The notes: generated from the letters alone by a model not told the origin. Shown: positions 16,374-24,026, numbered from the stretch's first letter. The stretch is 32,295 nucleotides of DNA from Acidobacteriota bacterium (GCA_003223555.1 QHVM01000054.1:28787-61081); one strand, 5' to 3'. Made by a program: numbers and translations.

Positions 16374-17296
16374 GCGCGAGGCCGCACGAGGCGCTCCGCT
16401 TCTTGCGAGGTGGCCTGTCGCGACGTGCCGCCCAGGCCGCGCGTGGAGAGGCTGCCGCAAGCGGCGCCCCACTTGAGGCATTCCTCCACCGGCCGCCCGG
16501 CCAGCCAGGCGTGCAGGAAGCCGGCGTTGAAGGAGTCGCCCGCCCCCGTGGTGTCGACGGCCTCGACATCGTAGGCCTCGACCAGGAGGAGGCCCCCGTC
16601 CTCGCCCAGCGTCGCGCAACCCTGCGCGCCCAGCTTGGCCACCGTCCGCGCGCGGCCGCCGGCGAGCTTGCGCAGCGCCTCGGGGACGGAGTCGGTGCCC
16701 GCGATGGCGCGGACCTCCACCTCGTTGGGGAAGAACAGGTCGACCTCGGCCAGCGTGTCGAGGAGGTCATTCTCCCAGCGCTCCGCGGGATCGTAGCCCG
16801 GGTCGAGGGAGGTGGTGAGGCCGGCCGCCCGCGCGCGGGCGAAGAGCGACCGGCAGCCGGGCCGCAGCCCTTCCTGCAGGAAGTAGGACGAGACGTGGAG
16901 GTGGCGGTGGCCGCGCAGCGCGGCGTCGGGGACGTCGGCCGCCCGCAACGCGCCCATTGCGCCGATGAAGGACACCAGGGCCCGGTCGCGCGCGGAGGTG
17001 AGGGACACCGTCAGGCCCGTCTTGAGCGCGGGATCGCGCACGACGCGGGTCACGTCGATGCGCGCCTCGGCCAGGGCGGCGACGCAGAAATCGCCCCCCG
17101 GGTCGGCGCCGACCTTGCCCAGGAACGCCACCGCATCGCCCAGCCGGGCGAGGCCCGTGGCGCAGATGGCGGAGGCGCTGCCGAGGGTCATCACGCAGTC
17201 GTCGACGACCACCTCCTTGCCGACCGCGGGAAAGGCGTGGTACCCCTGGAGGATCAGGTCGGGGTTCAGCTCTCCCACCACGAGGACCGACGCCAC
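16370..17296 (-). CDS. PfkB-family carbohydrate kinase (ribokinase-like)
   Basis: 308 aa from the GTG at 17296, one base after the AgaS-like stop, with a strong GGAGG upstream. It belongs to the ribokinase branch, not the LacC/FruK branch of its neighbour: VVGELNPDLIL start, GSASAICATGLARLG substrate region at 39-53, FFPNEVEVRAIAG near 188-200, and the catalytic DTTGAGDSFNAGF at 248-260 with D254 as base. These enzymes phosphorylate a free sugar or sugar acid with ATP; possible substrates include a hexosamine, 2-keto-3-deoxygluconate or a ketose. Two different PfkB kinases in a row suggest successive phosphorylation (free sugar, then sugar phosphate), or two parallel branches. Specificity is not readable from the sequence. 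Confidence 0.9.
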   Translation of the reverse strand: MASVLVVGELNPDLILQGYHAFPAVGKEVVVDDCVMTLGSASAICATGLARLGDAVAFLGKVGADPGGDFCVAALAEARIDVTRVVRDPALKTGLTVSLTSARDRALVSFIGAMGALRAADVPDAALRGHRHLHVSSYFLQEGLRPGCRSLFARARAAGLTTSLDPGYDPAERWENDLLDTLAEVDLFFPNEVEVRAIAGTDSVPEALRKLAGGRARTVAKLGAQGCATLGEDGGLLLVEAYDVEAVDTTGAGDSFNAGFLHAWLAGRPVEECLKWGAACGSLSTRGLGGTSRQATSQEAERLVRPRA

Positions 17297-17297
17297 G

Positions 17298-18587
17298 TCA
17301 GGTCCTCCGGTGGATCGCGAAGCTCTCCACCACGCGGCTGATGACGCCGTCGTCGGAGGGGGAGTCCGGGCGCCAGCCGGTGGCCAGGCAACGGAACAAG
17401 GCGAGGAGCTGGCCCACCAGCACGTCGAGGACGGGGACGTCGTCGTCCTCGACCGAGCCCAGTCCGGGCGCGTCGACCACGAGGTCGCCGGGCGAGACCA
17501 GGTCGGACGGCACGTCGGCCCCGACGAGCACCTTGCGCGCGCCCAGGTCCTTGCGGTTCAGCTCGCGCACCAGGTCCGCCTCGTAGGCCCGGACCACCTC
17601 GTCGGTGGACAGGAAACAGACGACGAGGGCCCCTTCGTCCACCGCGCACATCGGGCCGTGGCGGAGGCCGAGGTAGGTCTCGGGGAAGGTCATCACGCGC
17701 CCGGCCGTCATCTCCAGCATCTTCAGGGCCGCCTCCCGGGCGGAGCCGTAGCGTCCCCCGCTGCCGAGGTACACGGCCGAGCGAAACTCGCTGCGGGCGG
17801 CGGCGGCGAGGCCGTCGCCGTGGCGGAGGATCACCTGCGCGCCCAGGCCGGCCAGGCGGGACACCCGCTCCTCGTAGCCCGGCGGGTCACCGGTCAGGGC
17901 GAGGAACCGGGCGGCCAGCACCATGTTGGTGAAGCTGCTGGTCATGACGAGGCTGCGGTCGTGCGTCTTGTCGTCGAGGACCACCGTCGCCACCCGCTCG
18001 TCACCGGCGCCGCTCACGGCCAGCCGGCCATGGCGGTTGCACGTGATGACGAGGTGCCGGCAGTCGGGAACGGCCCGCAGGCCGTCGAGCACGGCCTCGC
18101 TCTCGGGGCTGTTGCCCGAGCGGGCGAACGAGACCACCAGGCACGGCGCCGCGCGCGGCAGGTGGCCGCGGGGATGGGTGAGCAGCTCGCCGGAGGCGAC
18201 CGCCTGCGCCGGGATGCCGAGGGCGCTCTGGAGCCCGGGGGCCAGGCATTCGCCCGCGTAGAGCGAGCTGCCGGAGCCGGTCAGGACCAGGAAGCCCGGA
18301 CGATCGCTGCCGGTGACGTGAGCGAGGACGGCGCGAAGCTCGCCGGCGCGGGGAGCGAGGTTGCGCGCCGTCTCCACCCAGGTGTACGGCTGCTGCGCGA
18401 TCTCCCGCAGCGTGTGGAGATAGCCGCGGCGCGTCTGCTCCTCGGGCGCCGCCGCGAGAAGCGCGCCCAGCTCGCCGCCAGCGCCGGCCACGAGGCGCAG
18501 CCAATCGTCGACCGAGGTCTGCAGGGCGCGTCCCACCTCGGCGGGGGCGGTCTCCAACGGCTTTCCCTTGTGGCGGAGTCGGTCCAA
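17298..18587 (-). CDS. agaS: SIS-domain sugar isomerase/deaminase, AgaS-like
   Basis: 429 aa from a TTG at 18587, with GGAAGGA six bases upstream; no better start is visible. Two SIS domains are present: LTGSGSSLYAGE at 102-113 with FARSGNSPES near 154, and YLGSGGRYGSAREAALKMLEM at 273-293 with FPETYLGLRHGPM following. MTSSFTNM near 215-222 is typical of AgaS, which converts galactosamine-6-phosphate to tagatose-6-phosphate and ammonia. The N-terminus is longer than in E. coli AgaS (about 384 aa). It is the first gene of the 13-gene minus-strand operon and is read away from the divergent aldolase gene. The nearby kinase and aldolase complete a plausible tagatose pathway. A related role (GlmS-like isomerase half) is less likely, as there is no glutaminase domain. 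Confidence 0.85.
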   Translation of the reverse strand: MDRLRHKGKPLETAPAEVGRALQTSVDDWLRLVAGAGGELGALLAAAPEEQTRRGYLHTLREIAQQPYTWVETARNLAPRAGELRAVLAHVTGSDRPGFLVLTGSGSSLYAGECLAPGLQSALGIPAQAVASGELLTHPRGHLPRAAPCLVVSFARSGNSPESEAVLDGLRAVPDCRHLVITCNRHGRLAVSGAGDERVATVVLDDKTHDRSLVMTSSFTNMVLAARFLALTGDPPGYEERVSRLAGLGAQVILRHGDGLAAAARSEFRSAVYLGSGGRYGSAREAALKMLEMTAGRVMTFPETYLGLRHGPMCAVDEGALVVCFLSTDEVVRAYEADLVRELNRKDLGARKVLVGADVPSDLVSPGDLVVDAPGLGSVEDDDVPVLDVLVGQLLALFRCLATGWRPDSPSDDGVISRVVESFAIHRRT

Positions 18588-18602
18588 GCCGGTCCTTCCC
18601 CC

Positions 18603-18628
18603 CTCGCGTGGAATGAATCCACGCTTGC
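18603..18628. repeat. Palindromic element copy 1, between the divergent operons
   Basis: The core GCGTGGAATGAATCCACGC (18606-18624) has perfect 7-bp arms around a 5-nt centre. A second copy at 19735-19760 matches 21 of 26 positions; two of the five differences fall on paired positions and preserve pairing (T-A becomes C-G). This copy sits 16 nt upstream of the AgaS TTG and 20 nt upstream of the aldolase -35 box, so it could be an operator for both directions, a leader hairpin, or a REP-like repeat. Confidence 0.7.
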
Positions 18629-18647
18629 CGACGCCCGTGTCCCTGGG

Positions 18648-18676
18648 TTGACAGGGAGTCCGGTGGCGTCTATAAG
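18648..18676 (+). promoter_or_regulatory. Sigma70-type promoter of the aldolase operon
   Basis: TTGACA at 18648-18653, a 17-bp spacer, and TATAAG at 18671-18676: a perfect -35 and a 5/6 -10 in DNA of otherwise very high GC. The start point would fall near 18683, giving a leader of about 15 nt before the GTG at 18698. The palindromic element lies just upstream, and AGAAAAGG at 18683-18690 serves as ribosome-binding site. Confidence 0.8.
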
Positions 18677-18697
18677 TCGACGAGAAAAGGCAAGCGG

Positions 18698-19636
18698 GTG
18701 AAGGCTATCGAAACCAAACGAAAGAGTCAACCCCTTCGGGTATCCGAGCCCGGCGCCGCCCTCGCCCACCTCTCCCTCTCCCACGGCAAGCGAGTGCGGC
18801 TGTGGCGGATGCTGTACGCCCATGGTCCGGCCAACGGAACGCTGCTCGTCCTGCCCCTCGACCAGGGGCTCGAGCACGGCCCGGCCGACTTCTTCCCCAA
18901 CCCCGCCGCGCTCGACCCGGACTTCCAGTTCCGGCTCGCGCTCGAGGGTGGTTATTCGGCGATCGCCCTCGGCGTGGGCCTGGCCGAGAAGTACATGCGC
19001 GAGTACGCCGGACGCGTGCCGCTCATCCTGAAGCTGAACGGCAAGACGAACATCCCGGACGACGAGGAAGCGGTCTCGCCGCTCGCTGCCGACGTGGAGG
19101 ACGCGGTGCGCCTGGGGGCGGACGCGGTGGGCTACACGCTCTACGTGGGCTCGCCGCGCCAGGACGACGAGATCCGCCAGCTCCGCGGCGTGCGCAAGGA
19201 CTGCGAGCGGCTCGGCATGCCCCTCGTCATGTGGGCCTATCCCCGCGGACGCGCGGTGGAGGCCAAGGGCGGCAAGGGCACGCTCTTCGCCCAGGACTAC
19301 GCCGCCCGGGTGGCCGAGGAGCTGGGGGCCGACCTGGCCAAGCTCCACGAGCCGAACGAGGACGACGAGCGCTCGCCCGCCGCGTACCGCGCGCTGCGCG
19401 AGCCGCCCCCGGCGCGGCTGCGCCGGGTTGTGCGATCGGCGGGCCGGGTCATGGTCCTCTTCTCCGGAGGGGTGAAGCAGGACGACGACGAGGCCGTGCT
19501 GAGGAAGGTGAAGCTGTACATGGAGTGCGGCGCGGCCGGGGTGATGTTCGGCCGGAACATGTGGCTGCGCTCGTTCGACCACGCGCTCGAGCTGACTCGC
19601 CAGGTGCACCGCATCATGGGCCGTCATCCCCGCTGA
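18698..19636 (+). CDS. fbaB: Class I fructose/tagatose-bisphosphate aldolase, FbaB-type
   Basis: 312 aa from the GTG at 18698, with AAAAGG upstream and a good promoter. The protein follows E. coli FbaB closely: LPLDQGLEHGPADFFPNPAA at 52-71, VPLILKLNGK at 107-116, ADAVGYTLYVGS at 141-152, VMWAYPRG near 177-184, and a lysine in ADLAKLHEPN (K215) at the Schiff-base position. FLFSGG-like VLFSGGVK near 253-260 forms the phosphate site. It cleaves a ketose-1,6-bisphosphate into dihydroxyacetone phosphate and glyceraldehyde-3-phosphate. Beside AgaS- and LacC-like genes, tagatose-1,6-bisphosphate is a likely natural substrate. The amidohydrolase follows 19 nt downstream in the same operon. Confidence 0.88.
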   Translation: MKAIETKRKSQPLRVSEPGAALAHLSLSHGKRVRLWRMLYAHGPANGTLLVLPLDQGLEHGPADFFPNPAALDPDFQFRLALEGGYSAIALGVGLAEKYMREYAGRVPLILKLNGKTNIPDDEEAVSPLAADVEDAVRLGADAVGYTLYVGSPRQDDEIRQLRGVRKDCERLGMPLVMWAYPRGRAVEAKGGKGTLFAQDYAARVAEELGADLAKLHEPNEDDERSPAAYRALREPPPARLRRVVRSAGRVMVLFSGGVKQDDDEAVLRKVKLYMECGAAGVMFGRNMWLRSFDHALELTRQVHRIMGRHPR

Positions 19637-19655
19637 CTCCCGAGGAGGACCCGAG

Positions 19656-20909
19656 ATGAGCATCAACCGCAGGCAGTGGCTGGCTCGCCTCGCCGCCGGT
19701 GGCGCCGGCCTGCTGCTTCCCTCGCGTTCTTTCGCTCGCGCGGAGTCAATCCGCGCTCGCTCATCGGGCGGGGGGGCCGCTCCTGCGCTGCGACCGGAAG
19801 CGCCGCCGTCTCCGTCCCCGAGGCCGGCCGGCTGCCCTCTCCCGCTGGCGGACTTCCAGCCCCGGAGCATGCTCCACGTGGCCGAGCACAAGGTCCTGCG
19901 CGCGCGCTTCCCCGTGATCGACATCCACACCCACCTCGGTTGGTCGAAGGGCGAGGAGGTCAGCTTCTTGGCCACGCCGGCCGAGCTTCTCCCGGTGATG
20001 GACGGCAAGAACGTCCGCACCATGGTGAACCTGACCGGCGGCAGCGGGGCGGGGCTCGCCCAGTCCATCCGCACCTTCGAAGGCGCGGCGCCGGGGCGCT
20101 TCCTGACGTTCACCGAGCCGTCGTGGCACCGGGTCGCCCAGCCCGGCTACGCCCAGTGGCAGGCCGACGAGATCGAGCGCGCCAAGAGGGCGGGGGCCAG
20201 GGGCCTCAAGGTCTTGAAGACCCTCGGCCTGTTCCTGCGCGAGAACGGGACCACCGGCTCGCTGGTGAAGATCGACGACCCGCGGTTCGACCCGATGTGG
20301 GACGCGTGCGGCCGGCTGGGCCTGCCGGTGGCCATCCACGTCTCGGACCCGGAGGCGTTCTTCACGCCCATCGACCGCTTCAACGAGCGCTACGACGAGC
20401 TGGGGAACCATCCCGACTGGTCGTTCTACGACCGCGACTTCCCGAGCAACGCGGAGCTGCTCGAGGCGCGCAACCGCATGTTCGCCCGCCACCCGAACAC
20501 CCGGTTCATCGTGCTCCACGTCGGCAACAACGCCGAGAACCTCGGCTTCGTGTCCGAGAACCTCGACCGCTTCCCGAACACCGTGGTCGACATCGCCGCC
20601 CGCATCGGCGAGCTGGGCCGCCAGCCGCGCACCGCGCGGCGGTTCGTCGACAAGTACCAGGACCGGGTGCTCTTCGGCACCGACGCCGTGCCCCCGCCCG
20701 ACGGCGACAAGTACCCGCAGCAGGTCTTCAAGGACGAGCTGTACGAGATCTACTACCGCTTCCTGGAAAGCGAGGACGAATACTTCGACTACGCGCCGGC
20801 GGCGGTGCCGCCCCAGGGCCGGTGGCGCATCTACGGGCTCGGCCTGCCGGAGACGATCCTCGAGAAGGTCTACCACGACAACGCGGCCCGCCTCCTCGGT
20901 CTGGCGTGA
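19656..20909 (+). CDS. Amidohydrolase-2 family protein with Tat-like signal
   Basis: 417 aa, ATG at 19656 after a strong GAGGAGG. The start MSINRRQWLARLAAGGAGLLL has a twin Arg followed by a hydrophobic stretch, suggesting Tat export. Residues about 28-62 are a low-complexity Arg/Ser/Gly/Pro linker that contains the second palindromic element and a G7 tract. The catalytic barrel begins with the metal motif VIDIHTHLGW, continues with AIHVSD and IVLHVGNNAEN (further His ligands), and has FGTDAV (metal-binding Asp) near residue 346. The family (Amidohydro_2, PF04909) includes decarboxylases and lactone hydrolases such as LigI-type enzymes. It is not a NagA-type N-acetylhexosamine deacetylase. 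Substrate unknown; a sugar lactone would suit the context. The GNAT start overlaps its stop. Confidence 0.9.
   Translation: MSINRRQWLARLAAGGAGLLLPSRSFARAESIRARSSGGGAAPALRPEAPPSPSPRPAGCPLPLADFQPRSMLHVAEHKVLRARFPVIDIHTHLGWSKGEEVSFLATPAELLPVMDGKNVRTMVNLTGGSGAGLAQSIRTFEGAAPGRFLTFTEPSWHRVAQPGYAQWQADEIERAKRAGARGLKVLKTLGLFLRENGTTGSLVKIDDPRFDPMWDACGRLGLPVAIHVSDPEAFFTPIDRFNERYDELGNHPDWSFYDRDFPSNAELLEARNRMFARHPNTRFIVLHVGNNAENLGFVSENLDRFPNTVVDIAARIGELGRQPRTARRFVDKYQDRVLFGTDAVPPPDGDKYPQQVFKDELYEIYYRFLESEDEYFDYAPAAVPPQGRWRIYGLGLPETILEKVYHDNAARLLGLA
19735..19760. repeat. Palindromic element copy 2, inside the amidohydrolase gene
   Basis: Core GCGCGGAGTCAATCCGCGC (19738-19756), with 7-bp perfect arms and a 5-nt centre. 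It shares 21 of 26 bases with the intergenic copy at 18603-18628, including a compensatory change in the stem. It codes for the residues following the signal peptide (about codons 27-35, ARAESIRAR), in a region that is not conserved catalytic sequence. This could be an in-frame inserted repeat or an intragenic operator. Confidence 0.65.
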
Positions 20910-21751
20910 CGGAGATCCGGCCCCTGAGGCCGGACGATGTCCGGGAGGGTCTCCGCTTCTGTCGGGCCAGCGGCTGGAACCAGCGGGAGGAGGACTGGCG
21001 CGCGCTCCTCGCGCTGAACCCGGACGGCTTCGTGGCCGCCGACTCCGACGGCCGCCTGGTCGGCACCGGCGGTGCCATCCGTTACGGCGACACGCTCGGC
21101 TGGGTTTGCATGATCCTCGTCGACCCCGAGTGGCGCGGCTGGGGCGTCGGCACCCGCATCATGGAGGAGGTCCTGGGCCGCGTCGCGGGCCTGGCGCTCG
21201 TCGGGCTGGACGCGACGCCGGGTGGCCGTCCCGTCTACCTCAAGCTCGGCTTCCGCGACGCGCGGCCGCTCGCGCGTCTCGAGACGCGCGTCGGGACTTC
21301 ACTGGGCGATCACGCCCGTGGGGCTCGCCCTCTCGCGGCGGCGGACCTCCCGGCGGTCCTGGACTGGGACCGGCGCGCCTTCGGAGCCGACCGCGCCGCC
21401 GTGCTGCGCTGGCTCTTCGGCCAGGCGCCGGAGTACGCCTGGTGCGTGGAGAGCGGGGCAGGGCTGGCGGGTTACTGCCTCGGCCGTCACGGCCACAACG
21501 CGGAGCACGTGGGTCCGCTCGTGGCCCGCGGGGCCGAGACGGCCCGCGATCTCCTCACGGCCTGCCTGGGCCCGCACGCGGGACGGAGGTTCTATCTCGA
21601 TGCGCCTCGAGATGAGCCGGCATGGCTGGCCGTCCTGGCCGGGCTGGGCTTCGCCGAGCAGCGTCCGTTCACGCGCATGTACCGCGGCGACGGCACCGCG
21701 CCCGGCCGGCCGCGGGAGGTCTTCGCCGTCGTCGGTCCCGAGTTCGGTTAG
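20906..21751 (+). CDS. GNAT acetyltransferase, YitH/HolE-like two-domain type
   Basis: 281 aa from the GTG at 20906, overlapping the amidohydrolase stop as GTGA. The N-terminal half is a GNAT domain: TEIRPLRPDDV, then EDWRALLALNPDGFVA, GWVCMILVDPEWRGWGVGTRIMEEVL (the RGWGVG acetyl-CoA loop) and LDATPGGRPVYLKLGF. The second half (about 140-281) is the companion domain seen in YitH-like proteins (Acetyltransf_18), including DWDRRAFGADRAAVLRWLF and GYCLGRHGHNAEHVGPLVA. It should transfer an acetyl group from acetyl-CoA to an amine in the cytoplasm; an amino-sugar substrate is an attractive guess given the operon, but unproven. It is the last gene of this unit, ending 9 nt from the convergent sulfatase-like gene. 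Confidence 0.9.
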   Translation: MTEIRPLRPDDVREGLRFCRASGWNQREEDWRALLALNPDGFVAADSDGRLVGTGGAIRYGDTLGWVCMILVDPEWRGWGVGTRIMEEVLGRVAGLALVGLDATPGGRPVYLKLGFRDARPLARLETRVGTSLGDHARGARPLAAADLPAVLDWDRRAFGADRAAVLRWLFGQAPEYAWCVESGAGLAGYCLGRHGHNAEHVGPLVARGAETARDLLTACLGPHAGRRFYLDAPRDEPAWLAVLAGLGFAEQRPFTRMYRGDGTAPGRPREVFAVVGPEFG

Positions 21752-21760
21752 GCCGATCCA

Positions 21761-23959
21761 TCAGGAGCCGGTGATCTCCTTCAGCGTGCGGGCCACGTCC
21801 GGCTGCTTCGGATCGATTCGCAGCGACTCGCCGAAGGCCGCCGCCGCCCCCGGCCGGTCGCCGAGCGCGAGCTTGGCCAGGGCGAGGCCGTTGAGCGCCA
21901 TGCTGGACCGCGGGCCGACGGCGAGCGCCTTCTCGAAGAAGGGCAGCGCTTCGGCCGGATGGCCGGTCGAGGCGAGCGCGCCGGCCAGGTAGAGCAGCGC
22001 CTCCCCGTGGCCGGGCTCCCGCTCCACCGCCCGGCGGAACAGCGCGATGGCCTCGGTGGCTCGTCCCGCCCGCATCCTCAGCACGCCGAGCTTCGAGAGG
22101 GCGCCGGCATCGCCGGGCTCGACCTCGAGGATCCGCGAGTAGCGCGTCTCGGCGGCGTCGAGCCGGCCCTCGAGGAGCGCCAGGTCGCCCAGGCCGCGCA
22201 GCGCCTCGAGGTGGTCGGGGGCGAGGCTCAGCACGTGCTCATAGGCCGCGGCCGCGTCACCGTTCTTCCGTTCCTCGATGCGGACCTCGGCCAGCGACAG
22301 CCACGGCTCGGGGAAGCGAGGGTTGTCCCGGGCCGTGCGCTCGAGCACGCCGGCCGCCTCGGCGAGGCGGCCGGAAAAACGCAGGTTGTCGCCCAGCACG
22401 ACGGCGTCCTCGGCGGTGAGCTGTCCTTCCTTCTCGAGGCGCCGCAGCTCCGCGACGGCCAGGTCGTGCTGCCCGCCGGCCGCGTAGGCGACAGCGAGGG
22501 TCCGGCGCGCCATCAGGAGGCCCGGATCTTCGGCGAGCACCGACCTCAGCTCGCGGATCGCCAGCGCCGGATCGGTCCGCGCGGCGGACGTGCCTCGGTT
22601 GAGGCGCGTCAGCAACCGCACGCCGTCCTTGGGATCGCGCCGGGCGGCGCCGGAGGCCGTCTGTCCGCGCCCGCCGCTCACGTAGCCGAGCGCGGCCAGC
22701 CGCTCGGCCGTCTCCCCGTCCACCGCGACCGCCGCCGAAGGGACGGGGCGCGACACCGCGGCGGCCAGCGTCCGGCGCAGCTCCCCGGCCAGGCCCGCCT
22801 CCTGCGCCACGCGGTTCGTCTTCTCCGCCGCGTCGGCCTCCAGGTCGTACAGCTCGGGCCGGGGCGCGTCGATGAGCTTGAAGCGCGCGGTCCTCCAGGC
22901 GTGCAGCGGCGCCCAGCCCAGCTCCCGCTCCGCGTAGAGCGACTCGGCGTACGCGGCGGCGTCGCTCATCCCGCGGCCTTCCGCGGCCGGCCGCAACGAG
23001 CGCCCCTCGAGCTCCGCGCGGGGGGCGATGCCGGCGTAGTCGAGCAGCGTCGGCAGGAGGTCGATGCCGCGCGCCACCGTGGCGCTGACGCGGCCGGCGG
23101 CGACCGCCGGCCCGGCCATGATCCAGGGCACCCGGAGCGTCGCGTCGTACACGAACAGGCCATGGGTGTCCTCGCCGTGTTCGCCCAGAGCCTCGCCGTG
23201 GTCGGCGGTGACGAGGACCAGCGTGCGCCCGAGCCTTCCCGGCTCTCCTTCATCGAGCGCCCGGAGCAGGCGCGCGAGCTGCACGTCCACGAAGGCGATC
23301 TCGCCGTCGTAGGGGGCCGTCCGGAAGCGCCCGGCCAGCGTCGCGGGCGGCTCGTAGGGAGCGTGCGGATCGTAATAGTGCACCCAGAGGAAGAAGGGTG
23401 TGCCGGACGGTGGTGCCGGCCCCGCCAGCCAGCGCAAGGCCGCGTCGGTCGTGGCGTCGGCGAGGCGCTCGACGTAGGGTGTGCGGCGAGGGTCGTTGCC
23501 GCGCGGCAGGTGGTCGTCGTAGGTGTCGAACCCCCGGTCGAACCCGAACCGGCGGTCGAGAGGGAAGCCGGACACGAAGGCGGCCGTGCGATAGCCGGCC
23601 TGCCGGAAGTCCTCCGCGGCAGTCTTCACCCCAGCGGGGATCGCGTAACCGCCGTTGTCGCGGAACCCGTGGCCGAGCGGCGTGCGGCCGGTCAGCAGCG
23701 ACGCGTGGGACGGGCCGGTGAGCGGCACGTGGGCGACGGCGGTGGCGAAGCGGACGCCGCGGGCGGCCAGGCCGTCGATCGTCGGGGTCAGGGCCGCCGC
23801 ATGGCCATAGCAGCCGAGGTGGTCGGCGCGCAGCGTGTCGATCGTGACCAGCAGCACGTTCGGCCGCGGGCCCGAACCGCGAGCCGGGCCCTCGGGTCGG
23901 CAGGCGGCGGTCCCACAACACAAAACGATGGCGAGCACGACCCAGGACCTGCTCCTCAT
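21761..23959 (-). CDS. Sulfatase-fold hydrolase fused to TPRs, probable lipoprotein
   Basis: 732 aa from the ATG at 23959; no clear Shine-Dalgarno. The start MRSRSWVVLAIVLCCGTAAC has a plausible lipobox with C20. Residues about 33-400 have the alkaline-phosphatase/sulfatase fold: metal residues in LLVTIDTLRADHLGCYG (D41, D46) and LVTADHGEALGEHG (D253, H254). The place of the formylglycine-forming Cys/Ser is Thr81 (LTGPSHASLLTGR), so a true sulfatase activity is unlikely; phosphate-type chemistry or transfer fits better. A linker and Tyr/Val/Ser/Gly boundary (ALGYVSG) lead to about seven TPRs from residue 480 to the end. It is convergent with the GNAT gene and divergent from the receptor gene. 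Cell-envelope localisation is inferred. Confidence 0.88.
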   Translation of the reverse strand: MRSRSWVVLAIVLCCGTAACRPEGPARGSGPRPNVLLVTIDTLRADHLGCYGHAAALTPTIDGLAARGVRFATAVAHVPLTGPSHASLLTGRTPLGHGFRDNGGYAIPAGVKTAAEDFRQAGYRTAAFVSGFPLDRRFGFDRGFDTYDDHLPRGNDPRRTPYVERLADATTDAALRWLAGPAPPSGTPFFLWVHYYDPHAPYEPPATLAGRFRTAPYDGEIAFVDVQLARLLRALDEGEPGRLGRTLVLVTADHGEALGEHGEDTHGLFVYDATLRVPWIMAGPAVAAGRVSATVARGIDLLPTLLDYAGIAPRAELEGRSLRPAAEGRGMSDAAAYAESLYAERELGWAPLHAWRTARFKLIDAPRPELYDLEADAAEKTNRVAQEAGLAGELRRTLAAAVSRPVPSAAVAVDGETAERLAALGYVSGGRGQTASGAARRDPKDGVRLLTRLNRGTSAARTDPALAIRELRSVLAEDPGLLMARRTLAVAYAAGGQHDLAVAELRRLEKEGQLTAEDAVVLGDNLRFSGRLAEAAGVLERTARDNPRFPEPWLSLAEVRIEERKNGDAAAAYEHVLSLAPDHLEALRGLGDLALLEGRLDAAETRYSRILEVEPGDAGALSKLGVLRMRAGRATEAIALFRRAVEREPGHGEALLYLAGALASTGHPAEALPFFEKALAVGPRSSMALNGLALAKLALGDRPGAAAAFGESLRIDPKQPDVARTLKEITGS

Positions 23960-24026
23960 GGCGGCACTGGAAAGCGTACAGAAGCCGCATCCAGCCCTCA
24001 ACCGGAACGGGGCCCGGGAAAAGAGT

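Noticed and set aside
18588-18697. Promoter for the 13-gene minus-strand operon
   Set aside because: One must exist, but no TTGACA/TATAAT-like pair with proper spacing is visible on the minus strand here; a TATAG lies only 12-13 nt from the nearest TTGCCT.
19656-20909. Amidohydrolase as the missing N-acetylhexosamine-6-phosphate deacetylase
   Set aside because: Motifs fit Amidohydro_2 (PF04909), not NagA, and the Tat-like signal suggests export, whereas NagA/AgaA acts on cytoplasmic phosphates.
21752-21760. Possible bidirectional terminator between the GNAT and sulfatase-like genes
   Set aside because: Only 9 nt separate the stops, and I found no GC hairpin with T-run around them.
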